From contig NZ_QLMA01000001.1 in assembly GCF_003259435.1 (NCBI RefSeq), forward strand, positions 1 to 64,000: DNA of 64,000 nucleotides, given 5' to 3'. The DNA is from Chitinophaga dinghuensis (lineage in GTDB: Bacteria; Bacteroidota; Bacteroidia; Chitinophagales; Chitinophagaceae). Shown here piece by piece: positions 27,689 to 37,763 of the stretch. Made by a program: the position numbers and the translations under genes. The number at the start of each line of letters is the position of its first letter. Positions within the stretch are counted from its first letter, which is position 1. The notes below the pieces were generated by a model. It worked only from the letters and a program-made list of their open reading frames with translations. It was not told the DNA's origin and made no database searches.

Positions 27689-29644
27689 ATGCGAATCATG
27701 ATGGGGGCCATCCTCCTGGCAATGTTCTTCTCTGGATTTACACCTGCTGTCCGTGTGGTATGGTTGGATCAACTGGATGTATCGAATGTGGATCAGTCGG
27801 CCGGAAAAGCGTTGGCGAATCAGTCGATGTGGAAAACGCCGTTGTTAATTGCTGGCGAGCATTTCGACAGGGGAGTAGGAACCCATGCGGAAAGTATTTT
27901 CCGCATTGCTTTAGATGGAAGAACGACTGCTTTCAAGGCACGCGTAGGTCTGGACGATTCCCCGCCAGAATACGAATCCAGACAGGCGAGTGCTGAATTT
28001 ATTGTTTTGGGAGATGGCCAGATTCTCTGGCGGAGTGGTATCATGCATGCAAAGGACGCGGCCAAACCATTGGCCGTGTCCACAAAAGGAATTAAATCGC
28101 TGGTATTATACGTAGATCACACCGGAGATGGAACTGTAGGAGATCGGGCCGATTGGGTAGATGCCTATTTTGAAGTAACTGGCAGTGATCCCGTTTCTAC
28201 CAGAAGACCTGCAGAACAACCCTATATCACTACGCCAACTGCATCAAAGCAACCAGTTATAAATGCCCCCTATGTATACGGCGCTCGTGCAGGACATCCA
28301 TTCCTGTTTACTGTTCCTGTTGCAGGGGAGCGTCCTGTTACTCTAAAAGCGGTAGGACTACCGGCAGGATTAACCATGAATTCGCAAACAGGGATTATTA
28401 CCGGTAAAGCCGCCAGCAACGGTATTTTCAAGGTAAATGTAACCGCACAAAACCGTTATGGTTCCGATACTAAAGCATTGGAGATCGTTATTGGAGAAAA
28501 AATAGCATTGACTCCGCCTATGGGCTGGAATAGCTGGAATGTTTTCGGCGCTAATATCGATGACCAGAAAATAAGAGATATGGCAGATGCGATGGTCAAT
28601 CTGGGCCTTACCCACTACGGTTACGCCTATATTAATATAGACGATGGATGGCAAGGTCAACGTGGCGGCAAGTTTCAGGCCATTATGCCAAATGAGAAAT
28701 TTCCGGATATGAAGGCGTTAGTTGATTATGTGCATAGCAAAGGGATAAAGATTGGTATCTATTCTTCGCCGTGGGTACAGACTTACGCCGGATTTATTGG
28801 AGGTGGCGCAGATACCCGTGAGGGTAAAGTCATAAATTCTTCCCGCAGATATGGCGCTTTTTCTTTTGTGAAGAATGATGTACAACAATGGGCGGAATGG
28901 GGCTTTGATTATGTAAAGTACGATTGGGTGACCAATGATATTGCGCATACCGCTGAACTCAGCTATCTGCTGCGTGAATCAGGGAGAGATATCGTATACA
29001 GTATTTCCAATGCCGCTCCATTTGAACTGGCAGAAGATTGGAGTCGCTTGACCAATTCCTGGCGTACTACAGGCGATATTCACGATTCCTGGTGTAGCAT
29101 GACTACCATCGGGTTTATGCAGCATAAATGGCAGCCATATGCAAAGCCAGGCAGCTGGAATGATCCGGATATGCTGGTAGTAGGAAAAGTAGGTTGGGGA
29201 AAAGATATTCATACTACGCAACTTTCTCCCGATGAACAGTATACACACGTCACCCTCTGGAGTATCCTGGCAGCGCCTTTATTGATAGGCTGTGACCTGA
29301 AACAAATAGACTCTTTCACACTGCGCCTGTTGACCAACAAGGAAGTAATTGCAGTAGATCAGGACCCAGCAGGTTTGCAAGGAAAAAGAATCGTAGGAAA
29401 CCGAAATAATAAAACGGAGATCTGGGCGAAACCCTTGCAGGACGGCTCTCTAGCGGTTGGATTGTTTAATCTTTCAGACAACATGCAGGAACTATTTGTT
29501 ACCTGGGATCAACTGGGCATAAAGGGACCGCAACGCCTGCGGGACTTATGGCGACAAAAAGATATAGGCGTGTCGGATCATAGTTATTCCGCACAAATAC
29601 CTCCACATGGCGTATTGTTTTTGAAAATGAAAGCAGCAGAATAA
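27689..29644 (+). CDS. GH27 alpha-galactosidase with N-terminal NPCBM domain
   Basis: 651 residues. After a signal peptide comes an NPCBM-type carbohydrate-binding domain (about 24-175; FDRGVGTHAESIFRIALDG), a putative Ig-like domain (about 190-270; AGLTMNSQTGIITG) and the GH27 barrel starting TPPMGWNSWNVFGANID. The catalytic nucleophile is Asp412 in YVKYDW and the acid/base is Asp463 in RTTGDIHDSW, matching Asp170 and Asp231 of human alpha-galactosidase A. It should remove terminal alpha-galactose (or a related alpha-linked sugar) from side chains. PUL member, four bases before the next gene. Confidence 0.94.
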   Translation: MRIMMGAILLAMFFSGFTPAVRVVWLDQLDVSNVDQSAGKALANQSMWKTPLLIAGEHFDRGVGTHAESIFRIALDGRTTAFKARVGLDDSPPEYESRQASAEFIVLGDGQILWRSGIMHAKDAAKPLAVSTKGIKSLVLYVDHTGDGTVGDRADWVDAYFEVTGSDPVSTRRPAEQPYITTPTASKQPVINAPYVYGARAGHPFLFTVPVAGERPVTLKAVGLPAGLTMNSQTGIITGKAASNGIFKVNVTAQNRYGSDTKALEIVIGEKIALTPPMGWNSWNVFGANIDDQKIRDMADAMVNLGLTHYGYAYINIDDGWQGQRGGKFQAIMPNEKFPDMKALVDYVHSKGIKIGIYSSPWVQTYAGFIGGGADTREGKVINSSRRYGAFSFVKNDVQQWAEWGFDYVKYDWVTNDIAHTAELSYLLRESGRDIVYSISNAAPFELAEDWSRLTNSWRTTGDIHDSWCSMTTIGFMQHKWQPYAKPGSWNDPDMLVVGKVGWGKDIHTTQLSPDEQYTHVTLWSILAAPLLIGCDLKQIDSFTLRLLTNKEVIAVDQDPAGLQGKRIVGNRNNKTEIWAKPLQDGSLAVGLFNLSDNMQELFVTWDQLGIKGPQRLRDLWRQKDIGVSDHSYSAQIPPHGVLFLKMKAAE

Positions 29645-29647
29645 AAA

Positions 29648-30478
29648 ATGAAAACCATTATCCATATAAAGACGCTTCTATTATTGTTGTTGGTTGGTAC
29701 CTGTATTACACCTGCTTATGGACAACAGCACCTTGAACTATTGCTCTGGCCTGAAAAAGCGGGAGTGGAAGATTTTGGTGAAGCCAGCGTTCAGGTATTC
29801 CTTCCGGAAAAAGGGAATGGAATGGCCGTAGTAGCCTGTCCTGGAGGGGGATACGCCTACCTGGCGCTGGAAAAAGAAGGGACAAAATATGCTTCTTTTT
29901 TTAATGAGCAGGGCATTGCATTGATTGTATTGAAATACCGTCTGCCTAAAGGCAGGGCTGCCGTTCCACTGGCTGATGTCAAAAAGGCCATGCAATTGGT
30001 CAGAGATCATGCCGCCGAATGGCATATCGACAAATCCAGGCTGGGAGTCATGGGCTCCTCTGCTGGCGGACATCTGGCCGCTACCTTAGCCACACGTACT
30101 ACCGGAGAGGAAAGACCCGCTTTTCAGATATTACTCTATCCAGTAATCTCCATGGAAGAAGGACTGACACATGGCGGTTCCCGGAAATGCTTATTGGGAG
30201 AGAAACCAGGCCGGAGATTAGTGCAGGAATATGATAACGAAAGACACGTGTCTCCCGAAACTCCTCCTGCCTTTATCGCCGTAAGTGATGACGATAAAAC
30301 AGTGTCATCTCTCAATAGTGTTTACTACTACAAAGCATTGCATGAGCATAAAGTTCCTGCTGAAATGCACATATATCCAAAAGGAAACCATGGCTGGGCT
30401 TTGAACGACAATTTTATCTATAAGAACGACTGGACAGCTGCGCTAAGAAAGTGGCTGCTGGCCTTTTCAGGAAACTAG
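29648..30478 (+). CDS. Secreted alpha/beta-hydrolase, probable carbohydrate esterase
   Basis: 276 residues with a signal peptide ending near AYGQ. It shows the BD-FAE/acetyl-xylan-esterase-like layout: oxyanion region VVACPGGGYAYLALEKEG, nucleophile elbow GSSAGGHLAATLA (Ser in GSSAG), acid candidate in AVSDDDKTV and catalytic His in KGNHGWALND. Such enzymes remove acetyl or other acyl groups from polysaccharides. In this cluster it probably deacetylates pectin-type or xylan-type chains so that glycosidases can act; the exact ester is inferred. Confidence 0.9.
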   Translation: MKTIIHIKTLLLLLLVGTCITPAYGQQHLELLLWPEKAGVEDFGEASVQVFLPEKGNGMAVVACPGGGYAYLALEKEGTKYASFFNEQGIALIVLKYRLPKGRAAVPLADVKKAMQLVRDHAAEWHIDKSRLGVMGSSAGGHLAATLATRTTGEERPAFQILLYPVISMEEGLTHGGSRKCLLGEKPGRRLVQEYDNERHVSPETPPAFIAVSDDDKTVSSLNSVYYYKALHEHKVPAEMHIYPKGNHGWALNDNFIYKNDWTAALRKWLLAFSGN

Positions 30479-30480
30479 AC

Positions 30481-32313
30481 ATGATAGTAATGATGAAGAA
30501 ATATGTAAGTACGTTATTGTTTGTTCTATTGACGATCATCAGTGGAAAGGCACAACAGGTAAAAGATAACCCGCGTCCTGTTGATAAAATCAAAAAGATA
30601 GGCGACAAACTAATACGTGAAACTCCTTTCGCATATCAGCTGATACTGCCTGCGCGCAATCCGCGTTTCAACGGACTTACGTTTGTTGATTTTGGTAGTA
30701 CGTTTGGGAAAGGAAAACCAGCAGTAGCGTATGCTTATACACAATTGGCCGTTGGGGCAGACACGACTTTTACGATTGAAATTGCACATAATAATGCGTG
30801 TAAAGTATGGTGCAATGGCAACCTGGCGTATGCAAAAAATAAAGGAGAGGAAATCGCTATAGTGCGGGATGAAAGGAGCATGACGATGTCCGACTCCTTC
30901 CGTGTCCACTTGAAAAAGGGGAATAACGACCTGTTGATAAAATCTGCTTCCAATGGAAAAGAATGGTGTGTTTTTTTGCAACCACCCAGCGAGCATGATG
31001 CCGTACTAAATGGCCCCAGGAACTACGCGGCTATTGGATTGAAGCAGGTGAAGTATGTAGACAGCAGCGTATCTAATTTAAACAACTGGCTTATCTGTGG
31101 CCCCTTTGCGCCTGGAATAGATCAGTCGCATGCGCCGGAAACAGCGTTCCGCTTCGGGGCAATGTATCCCGGTTTGGAAACGGCTGTCACCTGGACTGTT
31201 CCCAAGCAGGAAGTCCTGGGCGACGTAATCGGGGCTAAAGCCTGGGGAACCACTTATCAGTGGAACTATCATAATGGCGGCGTTGCCTGGGCAATGGAGC
31301 AACTGAGCGAACTCACCAACGAACAGCAGTACAATCAATGGGCTGTCAATTTCTGCGATTTTCAGATGGAAGGCATGCCCTTCGTAGATTATCAGGTAAA
31401 TGGACTGAGGGCTTATAATTCCGCCAATGCCATGGTCATCAACTCCCGACTGCTGGACTTTACATTAGCGCCTTCTATCCCGTTGATTTATCGTTTGCGT
31501 AAAGAGAAAGAATTTAAGAATGACGCTGTCTATAAAGCATATATCACCAAAATGATGAACTATGCAAAGACAGGACAGATAAGGAGTCCGGGGTACTCGA
31601 ATTATACCCGTACTACCCCGGAGGAATATACGGTATGGGTGGACGATATGTTTATGGGTATTCCTTTTCTCATGCAGGCAGGGCTTTATACACAAGATCC
31701 GAAAGAAAAGAAACTGTTCTTTGATGATGCTGCCAATCAGTTGCTGGATTTTACCAAACACGTATGGGATAAGGATGCGCGCCTATTTATGCATGCCAAT
31801 TATTCCCAGCGCCCACAGGTGAAATTACCTTACTGGTCTCGCGCCAATGGCTGGGCCATCTGGGCGATGACAGAAGTATTATTGTCGCTTCCGCAAGACC
31901 ATCCAAAATATAAACCTATTCTGAGCCTGTATCGCGACTTTTGTAATTCTCTTATTCGCTATCAAAGTAAAGATGGATACTGGCATAATGTAGTCACCCG
32001 AAATGATTCCCCAGTGGAGGTTTCAGGCACAGCCATATTTACAATGGCTATGGCGAGAGGCGTCAGAATGGGATGGTTGGATAAGAAAAAGTTCATGCCC
32101 GTTGTCGTAAACGGATGGAAAGCTATCGATACAGAAATAGAGGAAGACGGTACTGTGCATAAGATCTGCGTTGGTACCATGTGTTCAGAAGATGAGAACT
32201 ATTATATGAACAGACCTTTCTACGATAATGATACCCATGGCTCTTTTGCCGTCATCTTTGCTGGTATTGAGGTACAGCGCCTATTAGATCAGCAGAAAAA
32301 GGAAAGAAAATGA
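30481..32313 (+). CDS. GH88/GH105-type unsaturated glycuronyl hydrolase
   Basis: 610 residues from the ATG at 30481, two bases after the previous stop; this start gives a good signal peptide (KYVSTLLFVLLTIISGKAQ). An upstream in-frame start would add a charged tail before the signal. The N-terminal part (about 40-190) looks like a beta-sandwich. The C-terminal half is an (alpha/alpha)6 barrel with GGVAWAMEQLSELT, YTVWVDDMFMGIPFLMQAG, YWSRANGWAIWAMTEVL and SGTAIFTMAMARGVRMG, the pattern of GH88/GH105. Such enzymes hydrate the unsaturated uronic acid left by polysaccharide lyases. Its presence implies that lyase products are processed, yet no lyase is seen in this window. Confidence 0.9.
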   Translation: MIVMMKKYVSTLLFVLLTIISGKAQQVKDNPRPVDKIKKIGDKLIRETPFAYQLILPARNPRFNGLTFVDFGSTFGKGKPAVAYAYTQLAVGADTTFTIEIAHNNACKVWCNGNLAYAKNKGEEIAIVRDERSMTMSDSFRVHLKKGNNDLLIKSASNGKEWCVFLQPPSEHDAVLNGPRNYAAIGLKQVKYVDSSVSNLNNWLICGPFAPGIDQSHAPETAFRFGAMYPGLETAVTWTVPKQEVLGDVIGAKAWGTTYQWNYHNGGVAWAMEQLSELTNEQQYNQWAVNFCDFQMEGMPFVDYQVNGLRAYNSANAMVINSRLLDFTLAPSIPLIYRLRKEKEFKNDAVYKAYITKMMNYAKTGQIRSPGYSNYTRTTPEEYTVWVDDMFMGIPFLMQAGLYTQDPKEKKLFFDDAANQLLDFTKHVWDKDARLFMHANYSQRPQVKLPYWSRANGWAIWAMTEVLLSLPQDHPKYKPILSLYRDFCNSLIRYQSKDGYWHNVVTRNDSPVEVSGTAIFTMAMARGVRMGWLDKKKFMPVVVNGWKAIDTEIEEDGTVHKICVGTMCSEDENYYMNRPFYDNDTHGSFAVIFAGIEVQRLLDQQKKERK

Positions 32314-34115
32314 GAAAGTGGATCATCGCACTCGCGGGGCTATTAGGCGGATGTGCCTATCATAGCAGCGACTTCCGGACTACTCCTGATGCTTTAACAG
32401 AGGAGGAGATCGCCCTATTAAAAAAAGACTTACAAACGAATATTACTCAATATGATGCCGGCCAGAAAATGATCTGGACTGTCACGAAGGAGAAGCATTA
32501 TCATAGCGACCTGGATTCTGGAGTGAAAGTGCATGATACGCGGGGCTCCATTCAATACGCCGCTGCCTTATTTCATACGCAGGATAGTGCGGCTATTCAA
32601 AGAGGAATTAGTATTGTAAAGGCTATCCTTCCTCTACAGGAAAAAGATACCGGCGTGGCGTACTGCGGTGTCTGGCCTTATTATCCGGAAGATCTGCTGA
32701 AAGGCCGTAAGGCGCCTGTGGATTATAACTGGGCTGATTTTATATCGGTGGCGCTAATTGATATTGTGCGAAATGGCTCGGCACAGTTGGATGATACATT
32801 GAAAGCGCAGATAAAAGAGTCGCTTATTCTCGCGGCTCGTTCCATTATGAAACGTAATGTGAAGGCGGATTATACCAATATTTGTATCATGGGTACCTAT
32901 GTTTGTTATGCGGTAGGTAACTTATATGAACAAACGGATATTCGTCAATATGGGCAGCACAAGCTGGCTTACTTTTACGACTATACGAATAATAGCAAAG
33001 GCTTTACCGAGTATAACAGTCCCACCTATACGATAGTGGCAATGAATGAATTGCTACGCATGAAACAGGCCATCGTCAACCCCCTGGATAAAAAAATGGT
33101 GGATGAACTATATGACAGATGCTGGCAAATGATTGCCCGACATTTTCATGCGCCTTCCGGCCAATGGTGTGGCCCTAACCTGCGGGCCTATAATGACTTA
33201 TTAACTCCTGAACTAAAGCAGTTATTCTTCTATGCCTCGAAAGGACAGGTAAATCTGCCGGGAGATTACCCCAGAGAAGCCAGGGTATTAGAACCGCATG
33301 AAATGCCAGCCAGTTTGATTCCGTTATTCCTGCATCAGGACTTACCACGTATAGCCATTGATACCTTTATGATGGGCGCGTTCCAGCTCCGCAATACAGA
33401 CGGCCTATTGAAGGCGAAGGATATCATTGGAAAACTATATGCCCATCCACAGTATGCGCTGGCTTCCGTGAATCAAGGATACCTCTGGAACCAGTGCCGG
33501 CCGCTGATAGCGGATTGGGGAACAGCAGAAAAACCTTCTTATCTGCGGGTACGCTTCTTACATGATCTGTATGATTTTGCTGCGGTACATATTAAAAATG
33601 CGCAGGATTCTTCTACGGTGTTATCTATTCTGAATATCGCCTGGAATGGTGGCGATAAACATCCCACAATCGATAGGATAAAAGACAGCACTATTACCGC
33701 GAGTGATTTACGGCTTCGAATTGAAACCGGTGGGGACATTGACGCATCGGTATTTTCTATTACTGGTCTGCATAAGAATGAATTGCAGTTTACCGCCGGA
33801 GCCTTACATATGGTGATACAAGTGCCTTATTGCAATTGGAATGGACTGGAAGGCCACTGGGAAACAGGTGGGGATGCCTCTAAGAAATGGGCGGATTATG
33901 TCATCCATACTGGCGGTAAAAAAACGTTTAACCTGGCTGCGATGAAAGAAGCCGTGATAGGACTTTCCGTGTCTATGCGGGCAAAAGAAGATATCCAGGT
34001 GAGAACAGATGAGAAATACCTTCACTTATCCACAAAAGGCTTGTCTGTTCAGGCGTTGAAGAAGCCGGATGATGAATTTAGGATTAAAAACGATTTCGAA
34101 ACAGATTCAAAATAA
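32310..34115 (+). CDS. Unrecognised helical-barrel lipoprotein of the PUL
   Basis: 601 residues, overlapping the previous gene by four bases (ATGA). Lipoprotein signal GLLGGC. The body is predicted alpha-helical with repeated aromatic motifs typical of alpha/alpha toroids (VDYNWADFISVALIDIV, YTNICIMGTYVCYAVGNLY, FTEYNSPTYTIVAMNELL, GQWCGPNLRAYNDLL), followed by a C-terminal beta domain. This resembles the architecture of helical-barrel glycosidases and heparinase-like lyases, but I see no motif of a named family. With its position in the PUL, a glycoside hydrolase or lyase of a poorly described family is a fair inference; it could supply the missing lyase step. Confidence 0.8.
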   Translation: MRKWIIALAGLLGGCAYHSSDFRTTPDALTEEEIALLKKDLQTNITQYDAGQKMIWTVTKEKHYHSDLDSGVKVHDTRGSIQYAAALFHTQDSAAIQRGISIVKAILPLQEKDTGVAYCGVWPYYPEDLLKGRKAPVDYNWADFISVALIDIVRNGSAQLDDTLKAQIKESLILAARSIMKRNVKADYTNICIMGTYVCYAVGNLYEQTDIRQYGQHKLAYFYDYTNNSKGFTEYNSPTYTIVAMNELLRMKQAIVNPLDKKMVDELYDRCWQMIARHFHAPSGQWCGPNLRAYNDLLTPELKQLFFYASKGQVNLPGDYPREARVLEPHEMPASLIPLFLHQDLPRIAIDTFMMGAFQLRNTDGLLKAKDIIGKLYAHPQYALASVNQGYLWNQCRPLIADWGTAEKPSYLRVRFLHDLYDFAAVHIKNAQDSSTVLSILNIAWNGGDKHPTIDRIKDSTITASDLRLRIETGGDIDASVFSITGLHKNELQFTAGALHMVIQVPYCNWNGLEGHWETGGDASKKWADYVIHTGGKKTFNLAAMKEAVIGLSVSMRAKEDIQVRTDEKYLHLSTKGLSVQALKKPDDEFRIKNDFETDSK

Positions 34116-37100
34116 AATAGCTGTGAGACTTTTTATACTGGGAACCATATTGCTGGCTGTTGTACAGTCGGCCCAATGCCAAATGAAAGATCCGCAGGAT
34201 TGGGCGGGTTATGAAGAAGTATTGGGTGTAAAGAATGGATTAAGAAGTTATGACTATGATGTCAACCTGATAGAGTCCTCCGCACCGGCGAATGTCTTCT
34301 GGCCGGGTGATGCGATTCGCCTGCAATTCCAGTTGCTGAATAATACCAATCAGGCCATAGACATGGACGCGAAGGCATATGTGATCCGCTATGGCACCAA
34401 AGGTATCCCGAATGATATCTGGCTGCCACAGATGGTAAAAATGAATTACGAGAAGGTGATTCCGGTAAAACTGCATATCACGCCTAACGGCTATACGAAT
34501 ACATCTGTTACTATTGATGATATCAAGGAATATGGCGGCTATGCCGTCGTTTTTGATTTGGGTAAAAATGGTCGCAGACTAGGAACCAGCTTTGTGTACA
34601 GCATGCGACCGTCGCCGGTAAAGATGCAGTATCCGAAACAATCCCTGGACTACCTGGGAGTGGATTTTTTGCAGCGTATGGGAGTCCAGGCTATTCGTTA
34701 TGGCATTCCATATATTGCTACGACCAATCCAGGGTATCAGGCGCATATGCAGGAGTTGAAGCGGTTGATGAAGAATTTTCAGGATAATAATATTACAGTG
34801 ATGTTGATGTTTGGCGAAGGGCAAACGGCGCAGTCGATGCCGCTGGGTATAAGCAGGCCACACCTGGACAGTAGTGGGAAAATGCTGCGTACCAAGCAGG
34901 ATCTGGCCTGGATGCCGGATATGGATGAGGATTTCAAGAAGTATGTGAAAGAATTATGTATGCAGTTTGGTTGGCCCAAAGGACCGATCACATCGGTGTG
35001 TTTGTGGAATGAACCCTGGGAAAGCTCCTCTATATCTGGTTGGCAGGCGGATATGATTCGCTATCGCGAGATATATACCAAGATGGCAGAAGCCGTACTG
35101 GAGGCCAGGAAAGCGGATAGAGATGTACTCGTGGGCGGCGGCGATTCCAACTCCAATGCCATGGATAAATTCTTTTCTGATGGTACCCTGAAAATGCTGC
35201 CAATATTCGATTTTCTGTCTATTCACTACCAGGGCATGGAATCGCCGGTGTTATATCCGGAATTCAATAACCGTAAGGACTATAAGGGAAGGGTGAAAAT
35301 CTGGGATACGGAGAGTTGGGTAGGGAATACAGATGATCGTATAGGCTTGGTAGTAGCAGCGAATCGTTCCGCTGGATATGACCGTTCCATGGGCGTTTAC
35401 GGAGGATATATGTATTCGGGAGACCCGCATCGCTCTGTTCAAAGCTTGTCTGTCAGAACAAAGAACGGAGCAGAGACTATTCCTAAACTGCATAATACCT
35501 GGTCTACAGCGGCCGCCATGGGCGCAGTGCAGGGCTTCATCGGAGAAAGGGATTTTAATCGTTTATTGTTTACCAACGGCCTTCCCTGGGTGATGATATT
35601 TGACGGATATAATAAAAACAAGGAAGACGGGAGTATAGTAGTCACGGGCGATCTGGGAGAAGCATTTGGAGCCACGCATATCCTGTTCCGGAATGTAAGG
35701 AGCTTGACTGAGGCAAAGAAAAGAGCGACGCTGTACCAACGTTTAAGCACTACAACGGAGAAGGATACACGTAAAAAGATAGAGGATGAGTTGTCGCAGT
35801 ATTATCCTATTACAGATGGGAAAATGGTGGTGAAAGCGGATCCCGCTTTTTTATTGTATGATTTTTATGGCAATAGCATTGCCCCACAGAATGGCGTATT
35901 TACCATTCCTTTGAACTACCAGGGATACTTTTTGAGGGTCAATGGCAGCAGTGGCGCATTTGATAAACTAGTGGCGGCTGTGGAACATGCAAGAATAGAA
36001 GGTTATGAGCCGCTGGAGCTAATTGCGAAAGATTTCACCGCTCCCATTGCATCCAGGCCGGCGATACAATTGCAAGCAACGAATGTATTGAATCGTCCGG
36101 TTACAGGTAAATTGGTGGCGACTGTCGGTGATCTCCAGGTTACTTATCCACAGACCGTTACCTTCAAACCGCATGAAACCAAAACGCTGGAAATACAGGT
36201 AAAGAATGGAATAGCCAATAAAGAAAATAACTATCCGCTCTATGTACACTTCGATGCTGGTAAAGATGGCTTTGCCACTCATTACGAAGAGATGCATGTT
36301 AATTATATCGCAAAGAGAACAATCCAGGTGGACGGAGACCTCAGCGATTGGGCCAATAGCATTCCACAGACGATAAAAGGCAGTAGCAGAGCCAGTATCT
36401 CCGTAACAGAGGCAGCATGGCATCCATATGAAAGTTTTGATACCGTTTCTGATGGACTGGCTAACACCTATGTCGCTTATGATGATCAGTATTTTTATTT
36501 CGCTGCGAAGGTGGCAGACAGAACACCCAATAAAGGGGCGCCACGTTTCGAAACGCGGAATGATGATCAATATTTTTATCCGGATACTTCCTATATGCAA
36601 TCGCAGTATGCGATGGAATCCACGCTCATCCGGCAGCAGGCGACTACTACCGATAAAGCTGCTTTGCAATTACCTTCCGGTGGTAGGGTGATGAATTATT
36701 TTGAGAACACCGCCACCACCAGATCTATTGGAATGGACCTTGATTTACCGCTGGACAAATACACCCGAACCTCTTTGTATTTTCCGGGTATCAACCAGCG
36801 GAATGTGGCTATCACCGTATGCGACAGAGAGAGCGGCAAGGAATTAATGACCACCAATATTGAGAACTGCTGGAACGGCGCCTACTTGAATCTGGATCTT
36901 TCCGGGAAACTGCAAATCCGTTGTTCCGCCATCAGCTGGGATAGCTGGAGAAACACCACCAAACTGGCTGGGATTTTCTTTGATCCGTCTGACAAGGTAA
37001 TGAGTGCGAATAACAAAAGTGCAGCGGCTTCTCTGGTTACGAAAGATTTTGATACACAAGGCAATTGGATGGGGGTGTATGGCCAGGTGGGTTATTATAT

Positions 37101-37755
37101 TCCCGGCGCTCAAAATAAATTGGCGGCAAATATTCAATGCGTGCCTGTTGCCCAGAACGACTTGGTGCCGTTGGTTTGGCCGAGTGGCGTCAGGAAGTTT
37201 TCCTATCGCAAAACGGGCACCTTGCCAGATGGAATGACTGGAGAGAAGTTCGATAATATCCTCATTGCATTCAATGCGCTCCCTATTGGCGAAGATGGAA
37301 TGGAAGCCTTTCCAAAAGGTACCATGCCACGTTTTACAGGTTATAAATGCACCGATTACGAGTATGCTTTAAATACAGTTGCGAATGAATATGGAGGTGG
37401 ATTTGAGATATGGAGACTACTAGTTCCCGGAATGCCGCGCAAACACTTTTTCGCGCGCCAGCCTAAATCGCCATTCGACGGGCCAGTTAACAATGGGAAG
37501 CTGGTGACGGTGCGTAAAGGGAATACCCTGTTTACCGAATGTGCTATTCCATGGAGTGAAATTCCAGATGTGAAGCGGTTGATAGACCGTGGAGAGAAAA
37601 TCAAGTTTTCTGTTAGAGTGAATGACGATATGGCCGGAGCTGCCTGCATGGAGCTGGCTAGGGACCGTAGCGTATCCAAAATTAATGCCCGGGCTTTCCA
37701 TCCGGATTGGAAAGAGCATTGGGCCAATGAAGTGGAATTCGGAGTGGAAAAATAA
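34069..37755 (+). CDS. Very large clan GH-A-like glycosidase with C-terminal CBM9-like domain
   Basis: 1228 residues; the start lies 47 bases inside the previous gene, needed to include the signal peptide (IAVRLFILGTILLAVVQSAQC). An N-terminal beta-sandwich (about 40-185) precedes a TIM-barrel-like domain in which CLWNEPW (Glu315) and IWDTESWVG (Glu415) have the look of clan GH-A acid/base and nucleophile. A further beta domain (about 580-750) is followed by a CBM9/DOMON-like region starting QVDGDLSDWANSIP, then GSGRVMNYF-type sandwich sequence to the end. No GH family could be assigned. Likely a surface or periplasmic glycosidase acting on the PUL substrate. Confidence 0.85.
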   Translation: MMNLGLKTISKQIQNKIAVRLFILGTILLAVVQSAQCQMKDPQDWAGYEEVLGVKNGLRSYDYDVNLIESSAPANVFWPGDAIRLQFQLLNNTNQAIDMDAKAYVIRYGTKGIPNDIWLPQMVKMNYEKVIPVKLHITPNGYTNTSVTIDDIKEYGGYAVVFDLGKNGRRLGTSFVYSMRPSPVKMQYPKQSLDYLGVDFLQRMGVQAIRYGIPYIATTNPGYQAHMQELKRLMKNFQDNNITVMLMFGEGQTAQSMPLGISRPHLDSSGKMLRTKQDLAWMPDMDEDFKKYVKELCMQFGWPKGPITSVCLWNEPWESSSISGWQADMIRYREIYTKMAEAVLEARKADRDVLVGGGDSNSNAMDKFFSDGTLKMLPIFDFLSIHYQGMESPVLYPEFNNRKDYKGRVKIWDTESWVGNTDDRIGLVVAANRSAGYDRSMGVYGGYMYSGDPHRSVQSLSVRTKNGAETIPKLHNTWSTAAAMGAVQGFIGERDFNRLLFTNGLPWVMIFDGYNKNKEDGSIVVTGDLGEAFGATHILFRNVRSLTEAKKRATLYQRLSTTTEKDTRKKIEDELSQYYPITDGKMVVKADPAFLLYDFYGNSIAPQNGVFTIPLNYQGYFLRVNGSSGAFDKLVAAVEHARIEGYEPLELIAKDFTAPIASRPAIQLQATNVLNRPVTGKLVATVGDLQVTYPQTVTFKPHETKTLEIQVKNGIANKENNYPLYVHFDAGKDGFATHYEEMHVNYIAKRTIQVDGDLSDWANSIPQTIKGSSRASISVTEAAWHPYESFDTVSDGLANTYVAYDDQYFYFAAKVADRTPNKGAPRFETRNDDQYFYPDTSYMQSQYAMESTLIRQQATTTDKAALQLPSGGRVMNYFENTATTRSIGMDLDLPLDKYTRTSLYFPGINQRNVAITVCDRESGKELMTTNIENCWNGAYLNLDLSGKLQIRCSAISWDSWRNTTKLAGIFFDPSDKVMSANNKSAAASLVTKDFDTQGNWMGVYGQVGYYIPGAQNKLAANIQCVPVAQNDLVPLVWPSGVRKFSYRKTGTLPDGMTGEKFDNILIAFNALPIGEDGMEAFPKGTMPRFTGYKCTDYEYALNTVANEYGGGFEIWRLLVPGMPRKHFFARQPKSPFDGPVNNGKLVTVRKGNTLFTECAIPWSEIPDVKRLIDRGEKIKFSVRVNDDMAGAACMELARDRSVSKINARAFHPDWKEHWANEVEFGVEK

Positions 37756-37763
37756 TGTAACCC

